In this document: in pieces, positions 38,904 to 51,600 of the stretch
How positions within the stretch are numbered: the first letter of the stretch is position 1
Layout of the letters: each line of letters starts with the position of its first letter
Origin: Oxyruncus cristatus
Lineage: Eukaryota; Chordata; Aves; Passeriformes; Cotingidae
Direction: 5' to 3'
Assembly: GCA_013399855.1 (NCBI GenBank)
Contig: VXAY01002371.1
Coordinates: 2,502,379 to 2,566,378 of the forward strand
Length of the DNA stretch: 64,000 nt
Made by a program: the position numbers and the translations under genes
The notes under the pieces: generated by a model
Told to the model about the DNA's origin: nothing
Database searches by the model: none
The model's input: only the letters and a program-made list of their open reading frames with translations

Positions 38904-39080
38904 CGCTGCAGCAGCGGCAAAGCCGGGGCAGCTTGTTCGGGGGCGGACGCGCTGATCGCTGTGCCGGGGATTCGGGGAATGAGGCACCGGCCTCGGCCCC
39001 GAACCTCAGCACCTCCCGAAGTGCGCCCTGGCGAGTAGCCGAAATACTTCTGAGAACGACTGTATTGAGCTGTCGCTGCT

Positions 39081-39115
39081 AATTACTATTACTAGTAATA
39101 TTACTATTATTATTG
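39081..39115. repeat. Simple repeat (ATT/ACT)n at the CpG island border
   Basis: Alternating TTACTATTACTAGTAATATT and TATTATTATT triplets mark the abrupt end of the GC-rich island on its right side. Confidence 0.75.
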
Positions 39116-41529
39116 CTGCAATATATAGCGTGCTGTAGGGGCATTACCTTTGGCGTAGGCTCCAGAGCATCATCGCGCATAAGGCAGGGAGCTGCACAAG
39201 CAAACTGGGGCACCAGCTCTTACATAACAGCAGCAGGACAGAAATATTCGAAGGATCTAGCAAGACGGTCTGCCACTTTTGAGCTCAAACTACACTAGCC
39301 GTGTAACAGTGTTTATGCCACTAGTATAAAATGTGATTCTACCTCTTCCAAACACATTGCACAAACCCTATGACCTAATTGGGCTTTTTCCCGCCTTCGT
39401 TTTGATTGTTACCATTAAGGCTAGCTTCATGCAGGAGACAGAAAGATATTTTTCTGCTTACGGGATGGATCATCTCTGGTCTGTGTCATTGGGAAAGAAA
39501 AACGCTCATTTTGTTGGGAGAAGCAGTGCCAATGAACCTCTTAGTATTCATCTTTTCTGGCAGTGCTGCAGTGATTCTACAATATTATCATGCAGGGTGT
39601 TTACTGAGTGGACGGATGGAATCTGATTTAGGCAGCAGAGATTAGTCAGCAGCATCCCATCTTTTAGCACTAGTCATGCTATCATTGGTGCTACCCTTGT
39701 GGTATGAACACTTACACTTAAGGCACCTATCCTGACACTATGCAGTTATGGATTACACACTTGGAGCCAGGATCCTGTGTGGAAGAAGCAGAAATACCAG
39801 GAGCTACAGCAAAGATTCACGTGGAACTGGGATGTACATATCTAGGTCACCTCCAGCCATCCACAAAAATTACTTCTTCCTGACAATGAGTGTAGCCAGG
39901 CATATTGGACCTGAAATTTTCCTCCTTTGAAGAGCTGAAGGGTTTTTAGGTTGTTTTGGTCTGTGGGGTTTTTTTGTTTGCTTGGTTAGGGTTTTTTGTG
40001 CAGGAGGGGAACTGCTTTTTCATCCATTTTCTTTTTTACCCCTTTCTCCTGCTTTTTTGCTCTACCCAATGCCAGTTGCAGCATCAAAGATGGCAAAGGA
40101 AGTGGATACTGACATGCTTGAGTTTCTCCTGAATAAATTCCTCACTTTGCTGTCGCTTTCAGAAAATGCTTTTTTATTTTATTTTTCTAGATTAAGAGTT
40201 GAGTATTAAAATGAGAGAGAGCATCTCCACTAGAGAAGCTTAGACTTCATATAATACTACTACTGTTGTTTGAAGCAGTTCAGCAAGGTACTTGCTAGTG
40301 TAAGCTTCCTTAATTCTCTAAATTTCAGCACTATATGCTGCACTGTATGTTTCAAAAGCTCAGCTAAAATCATTGACATATGTTCTGCCTATCAGTTGTA
40401 GCAGGAAAAATAAAGAATCCTTACTGGTTTTCTGTATAACTAGTTTGCCTTTAATATGCAGAAAAGAAGATGTGGCTTTTTTAAATATCTTCCTCTTCAT
40501 AATTACATGAGAAAGTAATGACACTCCAGTTCATCCTATTTGTTCTTATACAAAATAATCAACTCCACCTGTGAGCAGGGCTGGTGTCTACCTTGTACAA
40601 CAAAGTTCCTCCAAAATAAGATGGCAATTGTAAGCTCCACTGCACTTTTCCAGATTCTTTTTTGTTAGGAATAAAAAATTGTCTTTGCTATCCTAGGGAC
40701 AAGGCATTACAATTTATTATTATTACTTTCCTTATTTTGCTTTTAAGTGTTAAAAAATCATGATCTGAAACTTGCCTCTAGAGTGTTTGGAAATAGCTTT
40801 TCTGGAAGGAAAGGGGATTAGATTGGCTAATATATAGTGGTTCTAGCAAGGGGTCACCTCACTTTCTGTGCATCCTCTGTCAACATGACTGGAAATTTTC
40901 AGAAAGTAAAAACAAGAAACATATTCAGTTATTTTTTATTCATTTAGAATGAATTAATTCCTTACTCCAAATGTATACTTTCACTATTATTTTAAACATG
41001 CTTCATTTAAATAGTCATAATAAATGAGGATTCTTTACTAGATGTTGGCATTGGTTAATTTGAAATGTAAATATTGCTTCCACTGTAGAGACTAGAAAGA
41101 GAAGAAAAAGTAGTATAGTAACATAGGTTATTAAAGGGCTCTTACTGCAATCAAAGCAAATTATTTAGTGAGCAGCACACTTCCAAAAGCACTCTGGTAA
41201 GGTGGCCTCAGCTCAGGACTGGTGGCAGCCGGATGAACTGCCCTGGTGGACAACTCCAGCTTAGAGCTGAAGAATAGTGTCCCTCTTCCAACAAACACAT
41301 CTTCTGAGTACTCAGGTAGAACATTGCAAACCACAAGGAAATACAGCAAATATCACCAACAATGGCTCTGTGCCAAGGTCAGCACAGCACCCCTGAGGGC
41401 TGCTGCTTGTAGCTGAGACATGAATGAGGTCTTTGGCACTGAAGAATTTGGGGCACTCTTCCGCAAAAGAGAAATACTCCCTATAAAAGAGGTACGGTAA
41501 CGTTTCAGTTTGCCTCACTGTTGTGTCAC
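39116..41529. other. 5' flank of SYNE1, nothing recognised
   Basis: Unique AT-rich sequence between the CpG island and the ancient CR1. It could hold proximal enhancers or the start of a divergent transcript, but no exon with good splice sites was identified. Confidence 0.5.
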
Positions 41530-41945
41530 TCTCTATCTGATCCACTTTTGGTTGCCAGACTTCAATAAAGGTCTACATCAGGTAGAGACAATCCAGAGGA
41601 CAGCCGTGGGAATTGTGGAAGGTCTAGAATTCTCGATCCAAAAGAAAAGACTGAAATAGATGTTTAATCTAGAGATTAGAAAGTGGTGTGATGTATAAAA
41701 ACATTCAAAACCATAAAGGAGCATTACAAAGGGAAGGGCATAATCACTTCTCCAGTATCCACAGTGCATAGAACAAGAAGTAATGTGCCGACCTTGCAGC
41801 AGGTGATACTGTCATATCAGAACCAAAGATCTTTGGAGGAAATAAAGTTTTGCGCCCTATACCACATAAGGAGGAAGTGAAATTTGAATCTTAAATGTGC
41901 ATTTTAAAGCACAGCCTAGACAAGTGTCTCCCTGGACAGCATTTT
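41530..41945 (+). mobile_element. Ancient CR1 relic
   Basis: The sequence follows the C-terminal third of CR1 ORF2 in order. A TGGTTGCCAGACTTCAATAAAG segment corresponds to the usual 'W..H.KKD' region, and CAGAGGACAGCC to 'VQRRA'. AGAACAAGAAGTAATG corresponds to 'DRTRGNG', and a final CTAGACAAGTGTCTCCCTGG to 'LDK.L.G'. Many stops and indels break the frame and identity is low, pointing to an older, amniote-type CR1 subfamily than the other copies here. Confidence 0.75.
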
Positions 41946-42232
41946 TATTTCTTTGATACTTTGTCAGGATGCAGAACAGGATATGTCTTTAAGTGTCTTG
42001 GTCTCTTTTGAGTCCATTTGCTGCAACTGTGAATGCTGAGACTGGTTTGAGCAACAAAACATACCCTTCTTTCAGCAGGTTTTGCAGCAAGCAGTAGTTG
42101 CCACTTCCTTCCTGTCCTAAACTGCCACGCAGTGCAACCTTCAAGCGTTGCCACACATCTGAGAGATGCGTGCAGTTCTACATCTGCTTTACGTGTACTG
42201 TATCAAGCATAAATGTATAAACATTGTATAAA

Positions 42233-43260
42233 TATAGAATCAAAGAATCATTTAGTCCGGACGAAGACTTGTAAAATCTAACTGTTAACCCAGCGCTGCC
42301 AAGTCCACCACTACACTATGTCCCTAAGCATCGCATCTACACATCTTTAAATACCTCCAGGAATGGGGACTCAACCACTTCGCTGGGCAGCCAGTTCCAG
42401 TGCATGACAATCCTTGCCATGAAAAATTTTTTCCTAATGTCCAATCTAAATCTCCCCTGCAGCAACTTGAGGCCATTTGCTCTTGCATTATTACTTATTA
42501 CTAGGCAGAAGAGACTGACCCCACCTTAATACAACCTCCTTTCAGGGAGCTATAGAGAGAAATAAGGTCTCCCCTGAGCCTCCTTTTCTTCAAGGTAAAC
42601 AACCCCAGCTCCCTCAGCCACTCCTCATAAGACTTATGCTCCAGACCCTTCATCAGCTTTGTTGGACACACTTCAGCACCTCAATGTCTTGTAGTGAGAG
42701 GCCCAAAACAGGATTCAAGGTATGTCCTCACCAGCGCCAAGTAAAGGGGGGACAATCCCTGCCCTAGTCCTGCTGGCCACATTATTTCTGATACAGGCTA
42801 AGATGCCATTGGCTCAAGTTCAGTGGCTGTTGACCAACACCTCTAGGTCCTTTTCCGCTGGGCACCCTTCCAGCCACTCTGCCCCCAGACTGTAGTGCTG
42901 CATGGGGTTGTAGTAACCCAGCTGCAGGACCTGACACTTTGTCCCCTCATCCAGATCAGTGATAAAGATATTAAATAAAGAACTGGCCCCAGTACTGAGC
43001 CCTGGGGAACACCACCTGTGGAATGCCACTTTTCTTCCCCGAGTTCAAGCCAAAGATGTCTGTTCAGCCAGGCCAGTCTTTCCTGCTGGCTCGTCTTTCT
43101 GCACATCAGGACAGCCTGCTCCTGTGCGTTTAAGATTTCCTTCCTGAAGAATGTCCAGCCTTCCTGGACTCCTTTGCCCTCCAGGACTGCCTCCCAAGGG
43201 ACTCTGTCAACCAGTCTCCTAAACAGTCTGAATTCTGCCCTCCAGAAGTCCAAGGTAGTT
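42233..43260 (-). mobile_element. CR1 LINE with two internal ORF2 deletions
   Basis: The left edge has the inverted CR1 tail (ATAGAATCAAAGAATCA), so the copy is minus-strand. From its 5' side (43260 downward) it reads the linker between endonuclease and reverse transcriptase (DFWRAEFRLFRRLVDRVPWE, then AWLNRHLWLEL). It then jumps at about 43015 to the late RT motif GGVPQGSVLGPVL, skipping the N-terminal half of RT. After FNIFITDLDEG it jumps again, near 42945, to KCQVLQLG, removing the F-A-D-D catalytic box. It then runs through EWLEGCPAEKDLEVLV to the 3' end in a decayed frame. It is a non-functional relic. Confidence 0.93.
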
Positions 43261-44159
43261 GAAATGTGTCCTTATTTCTCCAAGAATGAATAAGCTGTAA
43301 AACTGCACGATTTTTTTCTTCGTAAAGGTTTTGTATATTGTATGAATTCATGTTTATATGTGTTCATGTTTTATAATTTAATGTAACAAAATCTGGGTGA
43401 GTAAACTTTGACAATAAATTGAAGATACAATTAGAAGCCAGAGACTATATTCCCTCTAACATGAATTATACTGAATTACATGAAGTATAACAACAGACCG
43501 TTTAACTTTCCTTGCATTGTGATGAAATAAATTAATATAGTGACATGAGATGACACAAACTGATGTGGGAGTAGAAAAAAGAATCAGCAAAAAAAATATC
43601 TCCTAAGCTAGTCTATGACACCATGGTATATATGTTCTTGTAAGTGAAGTTATCAAAATTATAAAAGCTTAGAGGTGCCCAATTAGGATTTATATGTACT
43701 GAATGAGCTCAGTCTAGCATATGGCAAGAGTTGAGCTAAAACAAATGACATTTATTTCTAGTGTTATTCACTGCATTATTGTCAAGAAAGTAATTATATT
43801 CTTTTGAAATGTGTTGTTTTGACAATTTTTCCTTGTTTGTGCTTCATAAGTTACACTAAATTGGAAAAAAAATCTAAAAATTCAATTTCCTATACAGGAA
43901 TGAAAAGTGGAAACCCCAATATTGTCTAAAGTAGGACTAAGAGGTGATTATTTGAAGGTCATAATCAAGCAGAAGTGCTACCAATTTAAAACTTCTGTTA
44001 GAAGCTGCCAAATCCAGTAGCTGAAGAGAAGCAAGGCTGCCACATATCCAGATTCCCACATACAGCCAGTAGCAAAACCGAGTGTGCACACCCGATAAGT
44101 GCGTATACTCGTCATATAAATACACACATTTATATGTGAGCTCCTTGAGATGTATGTGT
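43261..44159. other. Intergenic stretch, nothing recognised
   Basis: AT-rich unique sequence between the doubly deleted CR1 and the C-rich block. The block's left boundary is unclear and could start as early as 43960. Confidence 0.5.
44113..44136. repeat. Inverted repeat, 9-bp arms
   Basis: CATATAAAT, spacer ACACAC, then ATTTATATG. It sits just left of the C-rich block at 44160. Confidence 0.9.
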
Positions 44160-45095
44160 GGCTGCATCACAGTTCAGCTAGGACCAAAACCACAGCACTC
44201 ATGCAGACACCAGTCATGGGATGAGACTGATCCTGGCTTATCAGGGTAAAAGCCTGTTAGCTGAAGATATGTGCAAATACATATACAGCCATAAAATGTG
44301 AAACCCTCTGATAGCTGACTTTAAACACTCCATTGTGCCAGTGCTTGGCCCCTGGATCCCAGTCTGCCCAGATCCTGAATCCTGAGCCTTGCTACATTGG
44401 CAGATACAGACCCGTGGACACACCAATAGACACTACTCTCACACATATGGTCATGGACATATGCACGGACTGACTGTGCTCCCCTCAAAGGGTTGCCTTT
44501 AGCCATTTGGTGTCTCCAGCACCTGACCCTGGGCTCCTCTCCTCTCCTGCTTACGCAGACACATTCTCCTGCTAAAAGATCTGTCCTGCAGCTGGTCCAG
44601 ACATATGGCCTAACTGGATCTCAGGTTCTCTCCAAAAGCTGGCCTGGCCATCCTGGTCCCTCCAATAGCCAGCTGTCAGACCCCTGGTCTTTCCAGTATT
44701 GCAGACATTCGTGAACTTCTTATGCCACTCTCTCGTTGAAGGAATTTGGTGTTTGTTAGTGGCTACACACATTGACGTTCACATCCACTCACACTGTGCC
44801 TGTTCTCCAGTCTCTCCACGTGCTGGCAGCAGAGATGCAAGTGCTCCTATGGCCCCTACTCCCTCTCCAGCTGCTGTCCACACACTTGCACACAGAACAG
44901 GGAATGCCTCATCCAGGAAAATAGCTAAAAATGGAGTATAATGAGACACCAAGGCAGACTGCACTGATCAGGAAATGGCCAGACAAGCATACAGACCAGA
45001 AGTCTCTTTACAGGACACGTTATCCCCTTATCCTTTTATTTTCCCACACTCTTCCACCCACCCTGTGCCTGCAAACTCCTTTGTATTGTGAAAAT
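44160..45095. repeat. C-rich block, possible LTR-like interspersed repeat
   Basis: Composition changes abruptly here from AT-rich to C/T-rich with many CACA and CTCC runs, then returns to AT-rich after about 45095. There is no open frame of note. The text resembles avian retroviral-type LTR sequence as I remember it, but I cannot name a family. I see no clear TG...CA ends, no AATAAA near an end and no second copy in the window. It could also be a decayed exon-like or unique GC-rich island. Confidence 0.3.
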
Positions 45096-47766
45096 GAGTC
45101 TTTAAACATATAACCTAATATTTTTTAACAATGCTTTGGCATAGAAAAATAAAAAAAATAAAAACATCAGTTTAAAAATTCAGTCAAACATGATAAAAGT
45201 AACTTTGTCATGAACCAGTAGTACAGAGCAATCATGATTAGATTGTGCCACCATGTGGACTGTATCAAAATGATCTTTGCTTTGGTGCTGGGCTAAAAAG
45301 ATGCTGCAGGAACGGGCCAAGAAACTTTCAGCCACCAAAACAGAAGTTATTTTGAATTTCATTACATTCTGCTAGAGACAAGATGTCTTTGTGAATTGTG
45401 CCTTTGAGGAGCATTGGGCAGATTTTTCATTTGTCACCAATCTCAAACAAACATGGACAAATATCTTATCAGGAAAAGTCATAAAACCTTGAGGAATTGT
45501 CTTCCTGTTATGTAACACTAGGCAGAATAATTACATTTCTTTACTTGCTTGGGGTTACATGGGTGAACAGAAAAACAATCTATCTTAAATTATAAAGAAT
45601 TAAAAATAATTACTTCTCTTAACTACAATAATACAGGCAAAAAGCAAATCTTTGTGGTAAAAAAAATAAACACGACTGAAACCGCAGAGTATGTCAGTGG
45701 CTGCAGTAAAATGATGATTTGGAGACTAAAGTAAAAGACTAACCTGGTAGGAAGAGAGGGAAAGTTGGGGTCATTAGAAAATGTGGAGCTGTCTTTTAAG
45801 GTCCAATCTTAAAGGTCATCTAAACAGAAGTGGAGAACTGTTTAGTAAGGGGTGAGAAGCTTGGTGTGTCCACTGAAGCAGCTACAGCACCTGACAAGAG
45901 CAAATCTGATGTTGCCAAAACATGAGAAGGCAGATAAGATCACTCACTGCTCCTTGAGAAAGCATTGTTTTTCTAAGAAGAAATGGTTTTTGAACCTCTT
46001 TCCCTTACTTCATTTGTTCTAAGCAGCATATGGGTTTAGTGTGACGCTTATCTCCCTGATCATACAATATAGTCCCATGATTTCTCATTACCTGTAGTCA
46101 ACACATTTAGGATTCTTATCCATCACTGTCATTGCTTGATTATTGACTGACTGACACTCAGTGGCTATTCTCCATCACTGTCATTATGCTTGAAGTTCCA
46201 GAGCTATGTTTTCTGACTTCTGTAGTGGTCTGGATACAAAACATATGAAAAAAACCCCCCAACCTATTAAAATTAAATATTTAAAATATGTTTAATATGT
46301 TAAATATTTTAAATGATAAGGCATGTATCTGAGCCACTGTACATTATGTGTGAGTGAATTTATACAAAGTCTTTCCTGACCTCATTTTGAATGTATCTTA
46401 AACTCATTAGGAAAGATAAACTTGGTATTAATGAGAACTTCCAGAAATCTGTCGTCTCTGTGAAATAAATGTTATCATATGTTATTTTGTACCTTTTGAT
46501 GTCGACAGGTAGGACCAGAAATTCTTCTGAACACCATCAGGATTCTTTTATGAGACATCCATGCTTTCTAGCATGTTCATTTTCATTCAGGAGTGAGAAG
46601 CTCTATGTCTTGTCAAATACCATAAAATGAGTAGGAAGAATGTGGTTTGCTACGAAAACAGATGGTGTTATTTAAAACAGTATTAAAACTTTTGTAAAAA
46701 AATGCTTATTTAGAATAAAAGTTGTAAGAAGAGTATAACATAATACAGAGACAATGAAAAATGATGGTATACTAATCTCTCCTATAAAGAAATAGGCAAG
46801 GATCTTACTATGAACAAGCACTTTTTGAACTGATAGATCAAATATAAGAATGAAATAATAAGATTTCTAATTGGCCAGCAGAAAGGCCAAACAATGTTGA
46901 AAGAATAAATTATCATGCATACAAAATATCTTTCTTTTTTTTTTTCCAAAATTACTTTCTATCCACCTCTTGGCTTTCACTGTGTCTACTGTTTCAGTGC
47001 TGTGCTTTATCCTGAAGGTGGCTGCATTTCATGTGAGTCGTTAATTCCTACCATGTCTGAATATTTTTTTCCCCTGGATATTTCCCATGTTCATCTGTGA
47101 CTTCAAGTAAGTTAGGTAGTTTCAAGACTACAGCTCTTCTGCATTGCAGTGTTTAATTCAGGAAAATACAGTGCCACAGTACAAAAATACAGAAAGTAGT
47201 TTAAATTCATCACAATAATTATTCAGTAAATATGCTCTTCCACTGACCCAGAAAGTCCCCAGAGGAACTCTTTCTTGCTACCTTACTGCTTTGGGCAAAT
47301 ATATTTTGCTGTCTAGACCAAATCATTGCTAAATTCTGTTCTTGGGAGGAAAACCAAGCTTTTGGAAGAGTTTTTCTCTTGCAAAAAAAAATCTCTCCTA
47401 ACTATGTCTCTTTGACCTCTAAAAATTAATTTTTCTAGCTGAAAAAGAAGCTCAGGCAGCACATTGGTGATTTATATCCTTACGGAGTTTCCCTTTAAAT
47501 TGTCAATATCACCTTTACTCAAGCTGGTCCTCCATATTATCGGGATCACTATGCACTTTGATTTTGGCAGTGCTGTTTGCGGATGCTTGTTAGAGTCAGA
47601 GTAAAATTTATGGTATTAAAACACAGCTTATTCTAGCTCCTGAGTGCTTATTTCTGGAGATTTCATAAATTTCTCTCCAGAGCGTGTTTTTGTTGTTACA
47701 GAGATTTTATAAAATACTATGAGAACAGAATGGCCTGATTTTGTATTCATGTTGCAGTGATGGGTA
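45096..47766. other. Intergenic stretch, nothing recognised
   Basis: AT-rich unique sequence. An AT-only inverted/tandem patch lies at about 46270-46316 (repeated TTAAATATTT). Confidence 0.55.
46119..46185. repeat. Direct repeat, 52-bp offset
   Basis: TCCATCACTGTCATT occurs at 46119-46133 and again at 46171-46185. Both copies are followed by a GCTTGA-like continuation. Confidence 0.85.
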
Positions 47767-48620
47767 TCACAGAATCACAGAATGTACCAAGCTGAAGGGA
47801 CCCACAAGGGTCATTGAGTCCAACTCCTGGCCCTGCACACACCATCCCCAAGAGTCACACCATGTGCATGAGCATCATTCAAATGCTTCTTGAACTCTGT
47901 CAGGCTTGATGCTGTGACCACTCCCCTGGGGAGCCTGTTCAGTGCCCAACCACCCTCTGGGTGAAGAATCTCTTCCTAATATCCAACCTACACCTCTCCT
48001 GACACAACTTAAGTCATTTCCCTCAGGTTCTGTCACTGGTCACCACAGAAAAGAGATCAATGCCTGCCCCTCCTCTTCCCCTCAAGAGGAAGTTGTAACT
48101 GAAATGAGGTCTCCCCTCAGTCTCCTCTTCTCCAGGCTGAACAGACCAAGTGATCTCAGCTGCTTCTCATACGGCTTCCCCTCAAGGCCCTTCACCATCT
48201 TCATTGCCCTCCTTTAGACACACTCTAAGAGCTTAATATCTTTCTTATATTGTGGTGACCAAAACTGCACACAGAACTCAAGGTGAGGCCACACCAGTGC
48301 AGAGCAGAGCGGGACAATCCCCTCCCTCGAATGGCTGGTGATGCTTTACCTGAGGCAAACAGTTGACCCTCCTGGCTGCCAGGGCACTGTTGGCTCATAT
48401 TGAACTTGCCATTGACCAGGACCCCCAGGTCCCTTTCCATGGCACTGCTTTTCAGCATCTCATTCCCCAGTCTGTACGAACAGCCAGGGTTGCCCCATCC
48501 CAGGTACAGAATATGACAAGTTTCCTCTGTTGAACTTCATATGGTTGGTCCTCTAATTTGTCGAGGTCTCTCTGCAGGGCCTCCAAGCCTTCAAGGGAAT
48601 CAACAGCTCCTCTGAGTTTT
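47767..48620 (-). mobile_element. CR1 LINE, 5'-truncated 3' end
   Basis: The inverted tail (ATCACAGAATCACAGAATG) marks the 3' end at the left. The minus strand carries the C-terminal ORF2 region, for example [20 protein letters not shown] at about 48440-48390, followed by decayed sequence down to the 3' UTR (GGGACCCACAAGGGTCATTG, plus-strand reading). It shares its 3' end with the copy at 5848-6316, so both belong to the same CR1 subfamily. Similarity stops at about 48620. Confidence 0.92.
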
Positions 48621-51600
48621 GTGTCATGACTATACTAGACACTGTTTTGATTAGCACCTCTGACTTTGAAGTGCAGCTCCCTAGAAATAAAAGGGCAACC
48701 TGCCACAGAGTTACCTGGACCACCAACTCTGCAGCACAGACTTGCTACAGACTCATATCCTCTGGACAGAGAAAAGAGAAATATGGTCATTATTGGCTTA
48801 CACAAATGGGAGAATAAGGGTTATGTAGAGTTGACCATATCTGCCCTTTTCATTGGATTCTTTTGGGTTATTTTGTTTCTGCCCAAGCTTTGGCAACTCA
48901 AGGCCACCCTGTGATTTTTCATTCTTCAGTGTTTCAATATTATAAGCCACAAAGTTCCAGATATAATGTTTAAGAACCAAGTGACACTGAGACATTTTAA
49001 ATTAATTTTTAGGTCTATATTTTGATTCAGGAGCTCCCTTTGCCTAGTTCCAAAGAGGAGCTTTTGGAGATATTTTGAACAGTTTCTGGCAGAACATAAT
49101 TAAGTACAAGGCTCTGAAACTATGTTACACTTTTAACCACAAGTCAGACAATGTGCCCAGTGGTCCAATGATCTTGGATCCTCTGTAAGAAGACCACAGA
49201 TACCTCTGTTGATCCATCTGAATCTGAAGTCCCAGTCCTCAATGTAAGGCAAAGCCTACCAGGTTCTTCTGTCCTCCAATCTATGCCTTAATTAGCAGCT
49301 TTAGAGACGAGCCACCTGATAATTTTCTGAGTAGAATAGGGAGAACCCAGCACTGATTCCCTCTAGATCCTTGGGATTGGTTTCTTTTGTTTTGTTTTGG
49401 TTTGGTTTTTTTTTTTGTTTTGTTTTGTTTGGGGTTTTTTTTGTGTGTGTGTTTTTTTTGTGGGTTTTTTTGTTTGTTTTTGTTTTTGTTTTTGTTTTTT
49501 TCTGTTGTCTTCTGATGAAAACCATATTAGATGCTTCCTGTTCCACTTCTCTTTTCTCATCTCAGAAGTCTCAGCCCAACTCCAGTCAGTTCAACACATC
49601 CCAAGAAAAATCCAAACAGATTTCTTTCCGTTGCTGAGGAGTAGGTAGGTAAAGTCAGCCTACTCATTTTATTGACTGTTCTTCAAAAGAAGGAAGTGGC
49701 AAGTGATTAATCAGCCAGTCAGAGGGTATTTTCTCTGATTTTATCTGAAGATTAGGTGGAAATTGTCATCACCATACAAGAATCTTTCAAAATATATTCC
49801 TGAGAGCTGGAAATACTCGTTATTTCAAAAGACATGTGACTTATCTTTGTCTTCAAAATTGGAAAGTGGAAGCATTCTTGCTGACATTATTTCCCCTATT
49901 TCTGCTTCCCCTTACCATTTCTGGTGGTTGTCTAGATAGTGAAATCTCCACAGTATTGTCTATTTTTTAAATCACAATCCATGCCTGCTTAGAACAGTCT
50001 TACTTATGCCTTAGAACTGTTCCCTGATCAGTCCAGAGCTCTTTGGCTAAGATCAGGTGATCTTAACTGAAAGGGTTTGCAGTCATTTCTGGTGTGTGCC
50101 CTTTAATTCCACATTTTAGTCTTACTGTGGTTTCTTTCTGAAGTTTGACTGGCCTATGTCAAGTAGTCATTTTGTTGAATGCTTTGGTTTTGTAAGCTGT
50201 CTGTTCCCAAACATTTGCATCAACTCTCATTATTTTATTTCCTGATATTTTTAATTATTCATATCAAGACTGTAAGACCATGTAATTCAATTTACTGATG
50301 CAGATTTCTGTATGCTGAAAGTCTGCTTCAGAATTCCTACATCATGAATGTGCTCATCCCTCGAGTCTTTTGTAGAATAAATCATGACATTCTACTGAAA
50401 GTTTCATCAGTGTAAAACCGAAAAGCATGCATGAAGGTGTACATGCATTCTTTCAAGGAATACCAAGCTCTTTGTACCTACTTGTAAATGATTTTCTATA
50501 TCTGGAGTTTCTGCAGTCACTCCATGCTTGGATGCCTGTTTCCGCAACTCCTAGCCCTTACAGCACAAGACTTATTAAGCTTACTCTCCCTAACAGCAAG
50601 CCATCTGAGAGCAGTAAAAATTAATGACCTGCAATAGAAAATGGTTAAATTAATTATTCACCAGTTTCCAAAGGACCATAATCGCATTTCCATTCTCTGT
50701 GGAGCTCTCTGATTAGCTTGCTGAGGGACTCGGGTGCTCAGCGGTGTGGAGGTTACAAGTACAGAAGTTTGTGCGGGTGCTCAGGAGAGAGTGAGTGGCA
50801 GGGATTGTCGGGTGGCTAGGATGGCTATATGGGTGAGGTCGAGGGCAAAGATTTGTATGTTTTATGGCTCTGGAGAGTGCTGGGATGACTAGATTTGCTG
50901 CAATAAGAAGGAAAAGATATGTGGAAGAAATGATTGCTGCAGTCTTTCATCAGAGCAAAATACTAAAGTTAGTTTGGGACAGAAATTCTCTGGGACTCAT
51001 GGAAATGCTGAGGGAAGCACAGCCTTCATGACATGATTTTTATCTTTTGCCCACCAAAACCTGATCAGGTGCCTGCTTTTGCTTTTGATTACTTCTCTAC
51101 TTGAATAAGGTGAGACAAACAAATAGCTTGCTGCCACAGTCTTCTCGTTACAGCAGTAAGTAATGGGCCTGCTCTAATGAACTACATCTCAATGAGCAAG
51201 GCGAGAATGACAGACCTGGCAAATATGCGCCCTGTGAAATGTCTTTAACCCTCCAATACTGCTCTCAGGGAAGGTCAAAGAAAATCATCAAAAGGAAAAA
51301 ATAATGATTGACTGGAAGGTTGGACTTTTGCTTTTCAACATGATATTTTCCTGCAGAGTACAGGAAAAGATCATTTGCACAAAAAAAGAAGAAATGCAGA
51401 TCACCTAGTCTCGCTGTAATTTGTTTGCATGGTACTTAAGTACAACAGAGTTGAGATAGCCATATAGGCTGCCTTGGGGAAAATAAGAATAGTTAATAAT
51501 AAACACAAGCAAGCTAAGTTGGCATAAGTCATTTTCCATGGACTTCATAGTCCTCAAAGCCTTTACTTACAGTGTTATGAGATATTGTGACACTCCTCGT

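Larger units (their letters stand above)
38225..39080. promoter_or_regulatory. CpG island, probable SYNE1 promoter and first exon
   Basis: CpG dinucleotides are dense on both sides of a 390-bp gap, in sharp contrast with the AT-rich flanks. The right side carries overlapping GC boxes (CCCCGCCCCGCCCCGCC at about 38885-38901), the typical Sp1/KLF sites of TATA-less promoters. It lies about 9 kb upstream of the SYNE1 start exon, the right place for the non-coding first exon of a minus-strand transcript. The transcription start and the exon-1 donor cannot be fixed: they may be inside the gap. One candidate donor on the minus strand is GAG|GTAAGA near 38015, another GAG|GTGAAT near 38360. A divergent transcript toward the right is possible but unsupported. 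Confidence 0.75.

Noticed and set aside
38985..39015. 13-bp identity (AACCTCAGCACCT) between the CpG island and the SYNE1 leader acceptor at about 29560
   Set aside because: Tens of shared 13-mers are expected by chance in 64 kb, and no splicing logic connects them.
37892..39082. 396-codon open frame over the CpG island
   Set aside because: About a third of it is N from the 390-bp gap. The rest is frame chance in GC-rich promoter DNA with no domain.
46266..46316. AT-only dyad around TTAAATATTT
   Set aside because: Such self-complementary patches arise easily in AT-rich DNA; no further signal was seen.
49301..49648. Lys/Gln/Thr-rich and Phe/Val-rich open frames
   Set aside because: Direct products of the (GTTT)n tract, not genes.
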